This document shows positions 1 through 5,123 of a stretch of DNA of 5,317 nt, piece by piece; position 1 is the stretch's first letter; each line of letters opens with the position of its first letter. Where the stretch lies: the NCBI GenBank assembly GCA_934567745.1, contig CAKTJM010000124.1, positions 1 through 5,317 on the forward strand, written 5' to 3'. The DNA is from an uncultured Eubacteriales bacterium. Its GTDB lineage: Bacteria; Bacillota; Clostridia; Oscillospirales; Oscillospiraceae. The notes under the pieces were generated by a model, which saw only the letters and a list, made by a program, of their open reading frames with translations, searched no databases and was not told the origin of the DNA. Position numbers and translations under genes: made by a program.

Positions 1-105
1 CTCGGCCGGATGCACGACGTGAAGCCCGCCGGGGAGATCGTGCGGGACATGATCCGCGAGCTGTATGAGATGCACGAGAAGGTCAGCGGGATGCTGAAGG
101 GATGA
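1..105 (+). CDS. C-terminal fragment, possibly nitronate monooxygenase / FabK-like flavoprotein
   Basis: An open frame enters from the left edge and ends at TGA 103-105, giving 34 residues of a truncated gene. The tail contains GRMHDVKPAGEIVRDMIREL followed by a charged helix ending in MLKG. The pattern 'D(I/V)KPAGEIVR' followed by an amphipathic helix resembles the C-terminal helix of nitronate monooxygenase / enoyl-ACP reductase II (FabK) TIM-barrel flavoproteins. That match is from memory of the family, and the active-site part lies outside the window. A hairpin starts 9 bases after the stop, as expected at a gene end. The gene converges on the ABC operon. That it is the end of a real gene is fairly sure; the family is tentative. 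Confidence 0.5.
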   Translation, partial: LGRMHDVKPAGEIVRDMIRELYEMHEKVSGMLKG

Positions 106-113
106 TATCACGA

Positions 114-144
114 AGAGGGCGCAGACGGATCGTCTGCGCCCTCT
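114..144 (+). terminator. Perfect 14-bp hairpin after the first gene
   Basis: Arms 114-127 and 131-144 are perfectly complementary around a 3-base GAT loop. The hairpin begins 9 bases after the stop of the plus-strand fragment. The 3' flank (CTCACTTGTCT) has only scattered T residues, so this is a weak or Rho-assisted terminator for the plus strand, or simply a protective 3' stem. Confidence 0.55.
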
Positions 145-162
145 CTCACTTGTCTGGATGCC

Positions 163-203
163 AAAAACGCCCGGCACGGATCGCGTGCCGGGCGTTTCGT
201 TTT
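163..203 (-). terminator. Intrinsic terminator of the ABC operon (probably bidirectional)
   Basis: Arms 165-178 and 184-197 form a 14-bp GC-rich stem with a 5-base loop. Read on the minus strand, the stem runs into TTTTTGG, a classic intrinsic terminator 25 bases beyond the ATPase stop. On the plus strand the stem is followed by CGTTTTCC, so it could also stop transcripts of the convergent first gene. Confidence 0.88.
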
Positions 204-221
204 CCGCTGGGATCTGGCTCC

Positions 222-944
222 TCACAGCACCTTCGACAGGAAGCTCTTCGTGCGCTCCTCGCGCGGGTGGGTGAAGATGTTCTCGGGGGTGTCCTCCTCG
301 ACGATCTTGCCGCCGTCCATGAAGAGGACGCGGTCGCCGACCTCACGGGCGAAGCCCATCTCGTGCGTCACGACCACCATGGTCATGCCCTCGACCGCCA
401 GTTCCTTCATGACGTCCAGGACCTCGCCGACCATCTCCGGGTCGAGCGCGGACGTCGGTTCGTCGAAGAGCATCACCTTCGGCTGCATCGCCAGCGCGCG
501 CACGATCGCGATGCGCTGCTTCTGACCGCCGGAGAGCTGGTTCGGGAAGGCGTCCGCCTTCTCCTCCAGCCCGACGCGGCGCAGGAGCGTCGTGGCCAGC
601 GCGTCGGCCTCCTCCTGCTTCATCCGCCCCGTCTGGACGGGCGCGAGGGTGATGTTGCGCCGGATCGTCATGTTCGGGAAGAGGTTGAAATGCTGGAAGA
701 CCATGCCCATCTGCTGCCGGACCTGGTCGATCTTGACCTTGGGGTCCGTGACCTCGATGCCGTTGAAGGTGACGGTGCCCGCGGTGGGCGTCTCCAGCAG
801 GTTCAGGCACCGCAGGAAGGTCGATTTGCCGGAGCCGGACGGCCCGATGATGACGACCTTCTCGCCGGGGTAGATGTGCTGGTCGATGTCGTCGAGGACC
901 AGATGGTCCCCGAAGGACTTGGAGAGATGCTTAACGTCGATCAC
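222..944 (-). CDS. Polar amino-acid ABC transporter, ATP-binding protein (GlnQ/HisP type)
   Basis: This is the 240-residue ATPase subunit that hydrolyses ATP on the cytoplasmic face to power uptake through the permease encoded just upstream. All nucleotide-binding motifs are present: Walker [10 protein letters not shown] (34-42), Q-loop Q84 in VFQHFNLFP, signature LSGGQ (137-141), Walker B VMLFDEP with catalytic E162, D-loop SALD (165-168) and switch His194 in VTHEMGFA. The length and the 'FNLFPNMT' and 'THEMGFAR' stretches are typical of polar amino-acid importers rather than drug or metal transporters. The start is GTG (942-944). It is preceded by AAGGAGG at 955-961 with 10 bases of spacing, and it overlaps the permease end by 14 bases, which suggests translational coupling. 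The substrate (glutamine, cystine, arginine or other) cannot be read from this subunit. Confidence 0.96.
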   Translation of the reverse strand: MIDVKHLSKSFGDHLVLDDIDQHIYPGEKVVIIGPSGSGKSTFLRCLNLLETPTAGTVTFNGIEVTDPKVKIDQVRQQMGMVFQHFNLFPNMTIRRNITLAPVQTGRMKQEEADALATTLLRRVGLEEKADAFPNQLSGGQKQRIAIVRALAMQPKVMLFDEPTSALDPEMVGEVLDVMKELAVEGMTMVVVTHEMGFAREVGDRVLFMDGGKIVEEDTPENIFTHPREERTKSFLSKVL

Positions 945-1695
945 CTTGACGCAGCCTCCTTTCGAGAATGCCCAGGAGCCAGGTCAGGATCATGACCAGC
1001 ACCAGGTAGATGGCGGCCGTACCGATGAGGGGGAACATCGACTCATAGGTGCGGTTCATGATGCCGCGGGCGGCATAGAGCAGCTCCTTGCCGCCGATGA
1101 CCGTGATGAGCGAGGTGTCCTTCAGCAGGACGATGAACTCGTTGCCGAGCGCGGGGAGGATGGCCTTGACGGCCTGGGGGATGACGACGAAGCGCATCGT
1201 GCTGGCGTAGTTCAGGCCCAGCGAGCGCCCGGCCTCCATCTGCCCCTTGTCCACGGACATCAGGCCGCCGCGGATGATCTCCGAGACGTACGCGCCGGAG
1301 TTGATGCCGAGGGTCAGGGTGCCGACGAGGGTGAAGTTGCGGCTGTTCGCGAAGATGACCATGCCCATGATGAGGAGCTGGACCATCATCGGGGTGCCGC
1401 GGATGACGGTGGTGTAGATCTTGCAGATCACGTTCAGGATCGCGAGCGGCACACTGTGATGGCCGGGGCGCTGCTGATCGTGCGCGGTGCGGACCAGCGC
1501 AACGAGCAGGCCCAGGATCACACCGAGGATCAGGGCCAGGGCCGTGACGAGCAGGGTCGTCTTGACGCCGTTGAGATACTGCGCCCAACGGTCGGCATCG
1601 ACGAAGGCCTGATAGAAGTAGACGTAGAATTTCTGGAACAGGGACACGTCCCCGCCGCCCGTCAGGAGCGCCTTCCAGGCGATATATCGTTCCAT
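931..1695 (-). CDS. Polar amino-acid ABC transporter, permease (HisM/GlnP family)
   Basis: The 254-residue inner-membrane subunit of the importer, which would form a homodimeric channel. Hydrophobic helices can be seen at about residues 47-68, 84-116, 122-145 and 220-243. Between them are the family landmarks: [10 protein letters not shown] (about 98-107), the [14 protein letters not shown] segment, and the cytoplasmic EAA loop beginning EAGRSLGLN (154-162) and continuing to [17 protein letters not shown], which docks on the ATPase. The ATG at 1693-1695 is preferred: GAGGTG (1702-1707) lies 6 bases upstream. The in-frame GTG at 1702-1704, which would add three residues, lies inside that ribosome binding site. 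A terminator lies between it and the upstream binding-protein gene, and I see no convincing separate promoter. Expression therefore probably depends on read-through. Confidence 0.95.
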   Translation of the reverse strand: MERYIAWKALLTGGGDVSLFQKFYVYFYQAFVDADRWAQYLNGVKTTLLVTALALILGVILGLLVALVRTAHDQQRPGHHSVPLAILNVICKIYTTVIRGTPMMVQLLIMGMVIFANSRNFTLVGTLTLGINSGAYVSEIIRGGLMSVDKGQMEAGRSLGLNYASTMRFVVIPQAVKAILPALGNEFIVLLKDTSLITVIGGKELLYAARGIMNRTYESMFPLIGTAAIYLVLVMILTWLLGILERRLRQGDRR

Positions 1696-1744
1696 AGGGG
1701 TCACCTCGCTTGCTTTCTATAAAGGGGGACTCATAAACACGGAG

Positions 1745-1771
1745 AAAAAGGGCGGCGAGCGCCGCCCTTTT
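1745..1771 (-). terminator. Intercistronic terminator between binding protein and permease
   Basis: Arms 1746-1756 and 1761-1771 form an 11-bp stem (AAAAGGGCGGC paired with its complement) around a 4-base loop. On the minus strand it is followed by TTTTTCTCC. It sits about 45 bases past the binding-protein stop and 50 bases before the permease start, so it splits the operon. Partial termination here would lower permease and ATPase levels relative to the binding protein. Confidence 0.87.
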
Positions 1772-1815
1772 CGCTGATCAGGAAAGGCTGGACCTTTTCT
1801 CAACAGTCGATCCGA

Positions 1816-2619
1816 TCACTCAGCGGTGATGTACTTGTCGAGGATGCCCTGGACGGTACCGTCGGCGATCAGCTCCTTCAGAGCGCCGTTGACGGCGTCC
1901 ACGAGAGCGGTGTTGCCCTTGGCCATGCCGATGGCATAGTCCTCGGTGACGTACTCGGTGTCGAGGATGGTCAGACCGGGGTTGGCCTCCACGAAGGCCT
2001 GAGCAGGAGCCCTGTCGATGACGACGCAGTCGACCTGGCCGTTCTGGAGGGCCTGGACGGCGGTGATGCCGTTGTCATACGCCACGACATGGTCGTCGCC
2101 GTAATCGTCGACGCAATAGATGTAGCCGGTGGTGCCGCGCTGGGTGCCGATCTTCTGATCGCCCAGGTTGTCGAGGGTCACATCGGAGCCTTCGGGCACG
2201 ATGACGACCTGCACGCCGGTGGCATAGGTGTCGGAGAAGTCCATGACGGCCTGACGGTCCTCGGTGACGGTGACACCGGCCATGACGATGTCGCTCTTGC
2301 CCTGCTGGGCGGCGAGGAGGGCGGCGTCGAAGTCCATGTCATCGACCTGCAGCTCGAGGCCGAGCTTCGTGGCGATGGCGTTGGCGATGTCGATGTCGAT
2401 GCCGACGGGCTGGCCGTTGTCATCGGTGTACTCATAGGGAGGGAAGGCAGCGTTGGTGGACATGGTGAGCTTGCCGGGGGTGACGGTGGTCAGCTCGGTG
2501 GTGGCGGAGCTGTCATCGCCGGGCTGATCGGCATCGGTGCTGTCGTTGCCGCAGCCGGCGAGCAGGCCCAGAGACAGGACCATGGCGCCAGCCATGACGA
2601 GGGAGATGAGCTTTTTCAT
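1816..2619 (-). CDS. Amino-acid ABC transporter substrate-binding lipoprotein (SBP_bac_3 family)
   Basis: A 267-residue extracellular binding protein that captures the amino acid and delivers it to the permease. The N-terminus is a lipoprotein signal (MKKLISLVMAGAMVLSLGLL) with lipobox LAGC, so Cys23 would be lipid-anchored to the membrane. A low-complexity acidic linker follows (about 24-45). The mature domain shows the family-3 pattern: FPPYEY (59-64), GIDIDIANAIA (73-83), TEDRQAVMDFSDTY with Arg122 (which normally grips the ligand carboxylate), GTQRGTTGY (158-166), and Asp202 in DCVVIDRAPA (usual ligand-amine contact). The ATG at 2617-2619 is chosen because GAGGT (2628-2632) lies 8 bases before it and the signal peptide starts with MKK. 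The in-frame GTG at 2634 overlaps that site. The ligand is a polar or charged amino acid by family, but its exact identity is unresolved. Confidence 0.96.
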   Translation of the reverse strand: MKKLISLVMAGAMVLSLGLLAGCGNDSTDADQPGDDSSATTELTTVTPGKLTMSTNAAFPPYEYTDDNGQPVGIDIDIANAIATKLGLELQVDDMDFDAALLAAQQGKSDIVMAGVTVTEDRQAVMDFSDTYATGVQVVIVPEGSDVTLDNLGDQKIGTQRGTTGYIYCVDDYGDDHVVAYDNGITAVQALQNGQVDCVVIDRAPAQAFVEANPGLTILDTEYVTEDYAIGMAKGNTALVDAVNGALKELIADGTVQGILDKYITAE

Positions 2620-2654
2620 GGTAAAAGACCTCACTTGTTTTCATTTTTTCCAGA

Positions 2655-2671
2655 CGGGCCCTCATGGCCCG
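2655..2671 (-). other. Short hairpin in the binding-protein mRNA leader
   Basis: CGGGCC (2655-2660) pairs with GGCCCG (2666-2671) around a 5-base loop. It lies within the roughly 65-base leader predicted from the promoter. It is not followed by a T-run on the minus strand (the flank is A-rich), so it is not a terminator. It may stabilise the transcript's 5' end. Confidence 0.5.
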
Positions 2672-2691
2672 CCGACCTTCGGAATAGCTGC

Positions 2692-2720
2692 ATTATACGC
2701 TCCATCCACGCAGAATGCAA
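2692..2720 (-). promoter_or_regulatory. Promoter of the amino-acid ABC operon
   Basis: On the minus strand, TTGCAT (2715-2720) is followed by a 17-base spacer and a perfect TATAAT (2692-2697). This predicts transcription starting near 2685, about 65 bases before the binding-protein ATG. It is close to the housekeeping sigma-A consensus. Confidence 0.87.
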
Positions 2721-2741
2721 GCAAAGTGGAAGAAAATCCAC
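2705..2741. promoter_or_regulatory. TCCAC/GTGGA motifs around the ABC operon promoter (possible operator)
   Basis: GTGGA (2726-2730) and TCCAC (2737-2741) form an inverted repeat with a 6-base spacer, just upstream of the -35 box. A third copy, TCCAC (2705-2709), lies inside the promoter spacer, 32 bases from the distal TCCAC. The placement would suit a regulator of amino-acid uptake, but the arms are only 5 bp long and chance is possible. Confidence 0.35.
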
Positions 2742-2844
2742 CAAATACGGCGTTTTGTCGGAAAAAGACCCTATGCCATCGGTCATCCTGCCCAATTTAC
2801 ACAAAGCGTGCAACGAATATGGATCGTATAATGGATAAAAAGGC

Positions 2845-2873
2845 TTGCAGGCCGTGCGGACATACGATATAAT
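2845..2873 (+). promoter_or_regulatory. Promoter of the zinc-ribbon membrane protein gene
   Basis: TTGCAG (2845-2850), a 17-base spacer, then TATAAT (2868-2873). The predicted start is near 2880, giving a leader of about 53 bases. A second TATAAT at 2827-2832 has no -35 at the right distance. This promoter is divergent from the ABC operon promoter; the two -35 boxes are about 125 bases apart. Confidence 0.87.
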
Positions 2874-2892
2874 ATAAAAAAAGGATCGGCTC

Positions 2893-2912
2893 GGCCCCGA
2901 CCCGACGGGGCC
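2893..2912 (+). other. Hairpin in the zinc-ribbon gene leader
   Basis: GGCCCC (2893-2898) pairs with GGGGCC (2907-2912) around an 8-base loop, ending 9 bases before the AAGGAGG ribosome binding site. No T-run follows, so it is a leader structure and not a terminator. Confidence 0.45.
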
Positions 2913-2932
2913 CATAGGGAAAGGAGGCCCTT

Positions 2933-3214
2933 ATGTCGTTTCGTGACCGTCAACGCTGCCGCATCGCACTCATCGTCGCGCTCTTCGCGATCTTTGTCCT
3001 GTACTTCGTGCTCGGACAGTTCGGACTGCTGGAGACATGGTTCGGGATGCTGATCCTGCCCATCCTGCCCATCGCGGACCTGATCGCCATCTTCGTCATC
3101 TGGCGGTGTCCCTACTGTGAACGGATGCTGCCCTTCCGCTGGAACGATCCGCATTTCTGCCCGAACTGCGGCGCGCAGCTCTCCGAAGATGAGGGCGACC
3201 ACCGCCCGCGCTGA
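2933..3214 (+). CDS. Small membrane protein with C-terminal zinc ribbon, function unknown
   Basis: A 93-residue protein with a strong ribosome binding site (AAGGAGG, 5 bases before ATG), its own promoter and its own terminator. It is therefore very likely a real single-gene unit. The basic N-terminus (RDRQRCR) leads into a hydrophobic helix at about 11-31, then a short turn and a second helix at about 38-57. Directly after the second helix come CPYC (59-62) and CPNC (76-79), two CxxC knuckles 13 residues apart that would bind one zinc. The tail is acidic then basic. The basic start suggests the N-terminus is inside, and two helices would then place the zinc ribbon in the cytoplasm. I do not recognise a specific function. 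Similar small helix-helix-zinc-ribbon proteins are common in Clostridia as uncharacterised proteins. Confidence 0.85.
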   Translation: MSFRDRQRCRIALIVALFAIFVLYFVLGQFGLLETWFGMLILPILPIADLIAIFVIWRCPYCERMLPFRWNDPHFCPNCGAQLSEDEGDHRPR

Positions 3215-3247
3215 CCGACCTCCGCTCGAATGAAACAGGTACATATG

Positions 3248-3288
3248 AAGGCCGGCCTGCCCCACAGGGGCAGGCCGGTCTTTTCTTT
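3248..3288 (+). terminator. Intrinsic terminator of the zinc-ribbon gene
   Basis: A perfect 12-bp stem, arms 3252-3263 and 3267-3278, has an ACA loop and can extend outward by a few pairs. It is followed by TCTTTTCTTT on the plus strand. It also lies downstream of the convergent crotonase gene, but the minus-strand flank (CCTTCATATGT) is a poor T-run, so its role for that gene is uncertain. Confidence 0.9.
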
Positions 3289-3308
3289 GTCAAAAGAAGA
3301 ACGATCGC

Positions 3309-4085
3309 TTACTTGAAAGCGGCCTTGCGCTTCTCCAGGAAGGCGGAGAGGCCCTCGGTGGCGTTCTCGTTCATGCGGGCCGCGGTCTGCATGACGGTCT
3401 CCTCGTCCAGCAGGGTGGCGAAGTCGGTCTCGTGGGCCTTGTTCATCAGGGCCTTGGACATGGAGTAGCAGTTCAGCGGGCCCTTGGCGATCTTGGCGGC
3501 CAGCTTCATGGCCTCGTCCATCAGCTGATCGGCGGGGACGACGCGGTTGGCGATGCCGAGGGTCAGCATCTCGTCGGCCTTGACGGGGCGCTGGGTCAGC
3601 ATGAGCTCCTTGGCGCGGTTGGGACCGACGACGCGGGGCAGCAGATAGTGGCAGGCGCAGTCGGGGATCAGACCGACCTGGCCGAAGGCGACGATGAACA
3701 TGGCGTTGTCGGCGACGAGCGCGATGTCAGCGGCCATGACCAGGGAGGTGCCGGCACCGGCGATGGCGCCATGGGCGGCGGCGACGATGGGCTTCGGGAA
3801 GTTGTTCAGCAGGAGGGTGAACTTGCCGGCCACGGTCATGAAGTCGTGGAAGGCGGCCTCGTTGTCGATGGTCTTCATCTCGGCGATGTCACCGCCGGCG
3901 CAGAAGGCGCGGCCCTCGCCGTTCATCACGACGCAGCGGACGGCCTCGTCGTCACGGGCAGCCTCGAAGGCGGTGGTCAGGTCGGCGAAGATCTGCTTGT
4001 TCAGGGCGTTCATGGCCTTGGTGCGGTTCAGGCTGATGACGGCGACGTTGCCCTCGACGCGGTACAGAGCGGTTTGCAGTTCCAT
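3309..4085 (-). CDS. Crotonase-superfamily protein (enoyl-CoA hydratase/isomerase-like)
   Basis: The 258-residue length is typical of single-domain crotonases, which act on acyl-CoA thioesters in the cytoplasm. The CoA/oxyanion-hole signatures are present: FCAGGDIAEM (61-70) and AHGAIAGAGTSLVMAADIALVADNA... (104 onward), where the 63-66 AGGD and 110-112 GAG loops would hold the thioester carbonyl. Then come VGLIPD (137-142) and LLPRVVG (148-154). By eye alignment to mammalian enoyl-CoA hydratase, the two catalytic glutamates are replaced by Ser114 and Phe134. Asp142 in the IPD motif is kept, as in PaaG-like and other enoyl-CoA isomerases. An isomerase or other crotonase reaction is therefore more likely than plain hydration. 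ATG 4083-4085 has AAGGAG (4094-4099) 8 bases upstream. It is monocistronic, with no fatty-acid genes beside it, so the pathway cannot be assigned. Confidence 0.92.
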   Translation of the reverse strand: MELQTALYRVEGNVAVISLNRTKAMNALNKQIFADLTTAFEAARDDEAVRCVVMNGEGRAFCAGGDIAEMKTIDNEAAFHDFMTVAGKFTLLLNNFPKPIVAAAHGAIAGAGTSLVMAADIALVADNAMFIVAFGQVGLIPDCACHYLLPRVVGPNRAKELMLTQRPVKADEMLTLGIANRVVPADQLMDEAMKLAAKIAKGPLNCYSMSKALMNKAHETDFATLLDEETVMQTAARMNENATEGLSAFLEKRKAAFK

Positions 4086-4104
4086 AGTGGGTTCTCCTTT
4101 TCCT

Positions 4105-4166
4105 TATCATGATAGATAAACGAGGGCCTCGACCCTCAGACTCACGTAAAGGGATTATATCATGAT
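4105..4166. promoter_or_regulatory. Two TATCATGAT motifs flanking the crotonase transcription start (possible operator pair)
   Basis: TATCATGAT occurs at 4105-4113 and again at 4158-4166, 53 bases apart (about five helical turns). Each contains the perfect palindrome ATCATGAT, and the first extends to the 10-bp palindrome TATCATGATA. The distal copy overlaps the extended -10 box. The proximal copy lies just before the ribosome binding site. This is a suitable layout for a repressor, but no regulator gene is visible in the window. Confidence 0.42.
4122..4137 (-). other. Short hairpin in the crotonase leader
   Basis: GAGGG (4122-4126) pairs with CCCTC (4133-4137) around a 6-base loop within the predicted leader of about 60 bases. 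It is weak and has no T-run, so it is not a terminator. Confidence 0.35.
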
Positions 4167-4182
4167 CGGCCGCGTTTGCAAA
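4154..4182 (-). promoter_or_regulatory. Promoter of the crotonase gene
   Basis: On the minus strand a perfect TATAAT (4154-4159) is preceded by TGA, an extended -10 element. The -35 reads TTTGCA with a 17-base spacer (4177-4182) or TTGCAA with 16 (4176-4181). The predicted start is near 4147, about 62 bases before the ATG. Confidence 0.85.
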
Positions 4183-4257
4183 GCCTTTCGACGGCTTTCC
4201 GCCGTAGAATTTCCCCGCTCCGGCCCCCGTCCGCGCGCCGCTTCGGGCTTTTGAAAC
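4183..4257. other. Non-coding spacer with alternative small stems
   Basis: Between the crotonase promoter and the AT-tract region. AAAGCC (4180-4185) can pair with GGCTTT (4193-4198), or ACGGC (4191-4195) with GCCGT (4201-4205). The remainder is a GC-rich stretch with no ribosome binding site, promoter or clear gene. Nothing further can be supported here. Confidence 0.4.
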
Positions 4258-4299
4258 AAAAAAAGACGATCGTTTTTCCAAAAAAGACTTTCTTTTTCG
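4258..4299. repeat. Imperfect 21-bp-period AT-tract repeat upstream of the peptidase promoter
   Basis: Two near-copies begin with AAAAAGAC and end with TTTTTC(C/G): 4260-4279 and 4281-4299. The middles are GATCG and TTTC. The repeat period is 21 bases, about two helical turns. A7, T5, A6 and T5 runs alternate. This sits where an UP element or bent DNA would help a promoter whose -35 is poor. Outer AGACGA (4264-4269) and TCGTCT (4297-4302) are also complementary. Confidence 0.6.
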
Positions 4300-4317
4300 T
4301 CTGATGTGTGCTATGAT
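4289..4317 (+). promoter_or_regulatory. Probable promoter of the secreted peptidase gene (extended -10, weak -35)
   Basis: TATGAT (4312-4317) is preceded by TGC, an extended -10 motif. The hexamer 17 bases upstream (TTTCTT, 4289-4294) is a poor -35. The AT-tract repeat upstream could compensate. The predicted start is near 4324, leaving a leader of roughly 94 bases before the ATG at 4418. Confidence 0.55.
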
Positions 4318-4384
4318 TACAAAAAAGTTACAGAGGAGTAACATCCGAGACAGGTCTTTGTTACGACTATTACGAATGTTACAA
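4317..4384. repeat. TTAC repeat cluster in the peptidase promoter/leader
   Basis: TTACA occurs at 4317-4321 and 4328-4332 (11-base period), and an inverted GTAAC lies at 4338-4342. TTACGA, TTACGA and TTACAA then follow at 4361, 4370 and 4379 (exact 9-base period). GTTAC (4327-4331) and GTAAC (4338-4342) also form a small stem. The 11-base direct repeat is the spacing used by OmpR-family response regulators. The 9-base triple has no explanation that I know. Confidence 0.5.
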
Positions 4385-4417
4385 GCGCCCTCTGTTCCCG
4401 AAGATTGGAGAGGTTCG

Positions 4418-5080
4418 ATGCGGTTTGGCAAACGCGTTTTGAGTATGATCTTTGTCCTGGTGATCGCGGCGACGCTGGCCCCTTGTGCGCTGGCGGCGAC
4501 GAGAGAGGAGCTCGACCAGCCGGGGGTCTTTTTGGACCAGCAGCGGGGCGGTGCCTGTGTCATCACCTCGACGGCGATGATGCTCCGGCGCGCCGAGCTG
4601 CTGCGCGGCAACGAGGACTGGGCCAGCGTGACCCCGGCCGACGTGCCGAGCTGGATGCCCCACCGCTTCACCGTCAACGGGCTGGACATCGCGCATGAGC
4701 GTCTGCCGGGCGGCGAGGCGAACCGCCAGTACCTGATCGACCTGCTGGCCAAGCACCCCGAGGGCGTCGTGCTCTATGCGCGGTGCGTGCCGCACGCGGT
4801 GCTGCTGACCGACTACACCGACGGCCAGTTCTATTGCAGCGATCCGGCGGTCTGCTGCCCGCGGGACCGGATCACGATCGACGGCGCATGGGGGACCCGC
4901 GTGGAGAACTCCGTGTCCATCTGGTACATCACCTCCGAGCTCCCCGCCCTGGAGGAGCCGAAGTCCGAGGAGGAGATCCACCGCGAGAACATCGAGGTGG
5001 GTATCACCCAGGACCTGCCCCACACCAGCGTCGCCGCCCTGATGGGCCTGACCGAGTGGGTGGACGGCGAGATCGCCTGA
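4418..5080 (+). CDS. Secreted C39-like cysteine peptidase
   Basis: A 220-residue exported protein. The signal peptide MRFGKRVLSMIFVLVIAATL... ends in ALA-A (24-27), a signal peptidase I site. Pro22 before Cys23 argues against a lipoprotein. The mature part matches the C39-like (bacteriocin-processing-type, papain-fold) arrangement: Gln41/42 then Cys47 in GGACVITSTAMMLRR, His126 in PHAVLLTDYTDGQFY, and Asp142 in CSDPA, 16 residues after the His. The segment KHPEGVVLYAR before the His is also familiar from uncharacterised secreted clostridial C39-like proteins. The C-terminal 45 residues are acidic and carry no recognisable anchor or repeat. No ABC exporter or bacteriocin gene is adjacent, so a role in leader-peptide cleavage is unsupported and the substrate is unknown. 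The ATG at 4418 is chosen because GGAG (4407-4410) lies 7 bases upstream and the signal peptide starts there. The frame stays open back to 4304, but that part is AT-rich leader. Confidence 0.85.
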   Translation: MRFGKRVLSMIFVLVIAATLAPCALAATREELDQPGVFLDQQRGGACVITSTAMMLRRAELLRGNEDWASVTPADVPSWMPHRFTVNGLDIAHERLPGGEANRQYLIDLLAKHPEGVVLYARCVPHAVLLTDYTDGQFYCSDPAVCCPRDRITIDGAWGTRVENSVSIWYITSELPALEEPKSEEEIHRENIEVGITQDLPHTSVAALMGLTEWVDGEIA

Positions 5081-5100
5081 ACGACATAACGATGATGAGG

Positions 5101-5123
5101 AAGGACGCCTGCGGGCGTCCTTT
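5101..5123 (+). terminator. Hairpin after the peptidase gene, probable terminator
   Basis: AAGGACGCC (5101-5109) pairs with GGCGTCCTT (5114-5122) around TGCG, a UNCG-type tetraloop closed by C-G. It begins 20 bases after the stop. Only a short TTT follows, so termination may be partial or shared with the next hairpin. Confidence 0.6.

Noticed and set aside
102..995. 297-codon plus-strand open frame across the ATPase gene
   Set aside because: It lies antisense to a gene with every ABC motif intact, starts within the first gene's tail and hairpins, and its translation is a compositionally biased Arg/Asp/Leu-rich string. It is a by-product of GC-rich codon use.
874..1722. 282-codon plus-strand open frame opposite the permease
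   Set aside because: Antisense to a clear permease; the product is rich in Asp, Glu, His and Gly with no motif and no ribosome binding site.
1705..1745. Separate promoter for the permease and ATPase
   Set aside because: Only weak TTATAG- or TTTATG-like hexamers with no matching -35 box were seen.
2796..2832. Second promoter with TTTACA and TATAAT upstream of the zinc-ribbon gene
   Set aside because: The spacer between TTTACA (2796-2801) and TATAAT (2827-2832) is 25 bases, too long; the downstream TTGCAG-17-TATAAT is far better.
2783..3265. Minus-strand open frame covering the zinc-ribbon gene and both its promoter and terminator
   Set aside because: It crosses a terminator stem and a promoter, and has no family features.
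3432..4112. Long plus-strand open frame opposite the crotonase
   Set aside because: Gly/Val/Asp/His-rich translation typical of reverse-strand reading of a GC-rich gene; no start signal.
4304..4417. N-terminal extension of the peptidase starting at 4304
   Set aside because: The extension overlaps the -10 box and TTAC repeats, lacks a ribosome binding site, and would bury the signal peptide 38 residues inside the protein.
4484..4496. Lipobox in the peptidase signal (LAPC)
   Set aside because: Proline directly before the cysteine is not accepted by lipoprotein signal peptidase, and an ALA-A signal peptidase I site follows immediately.
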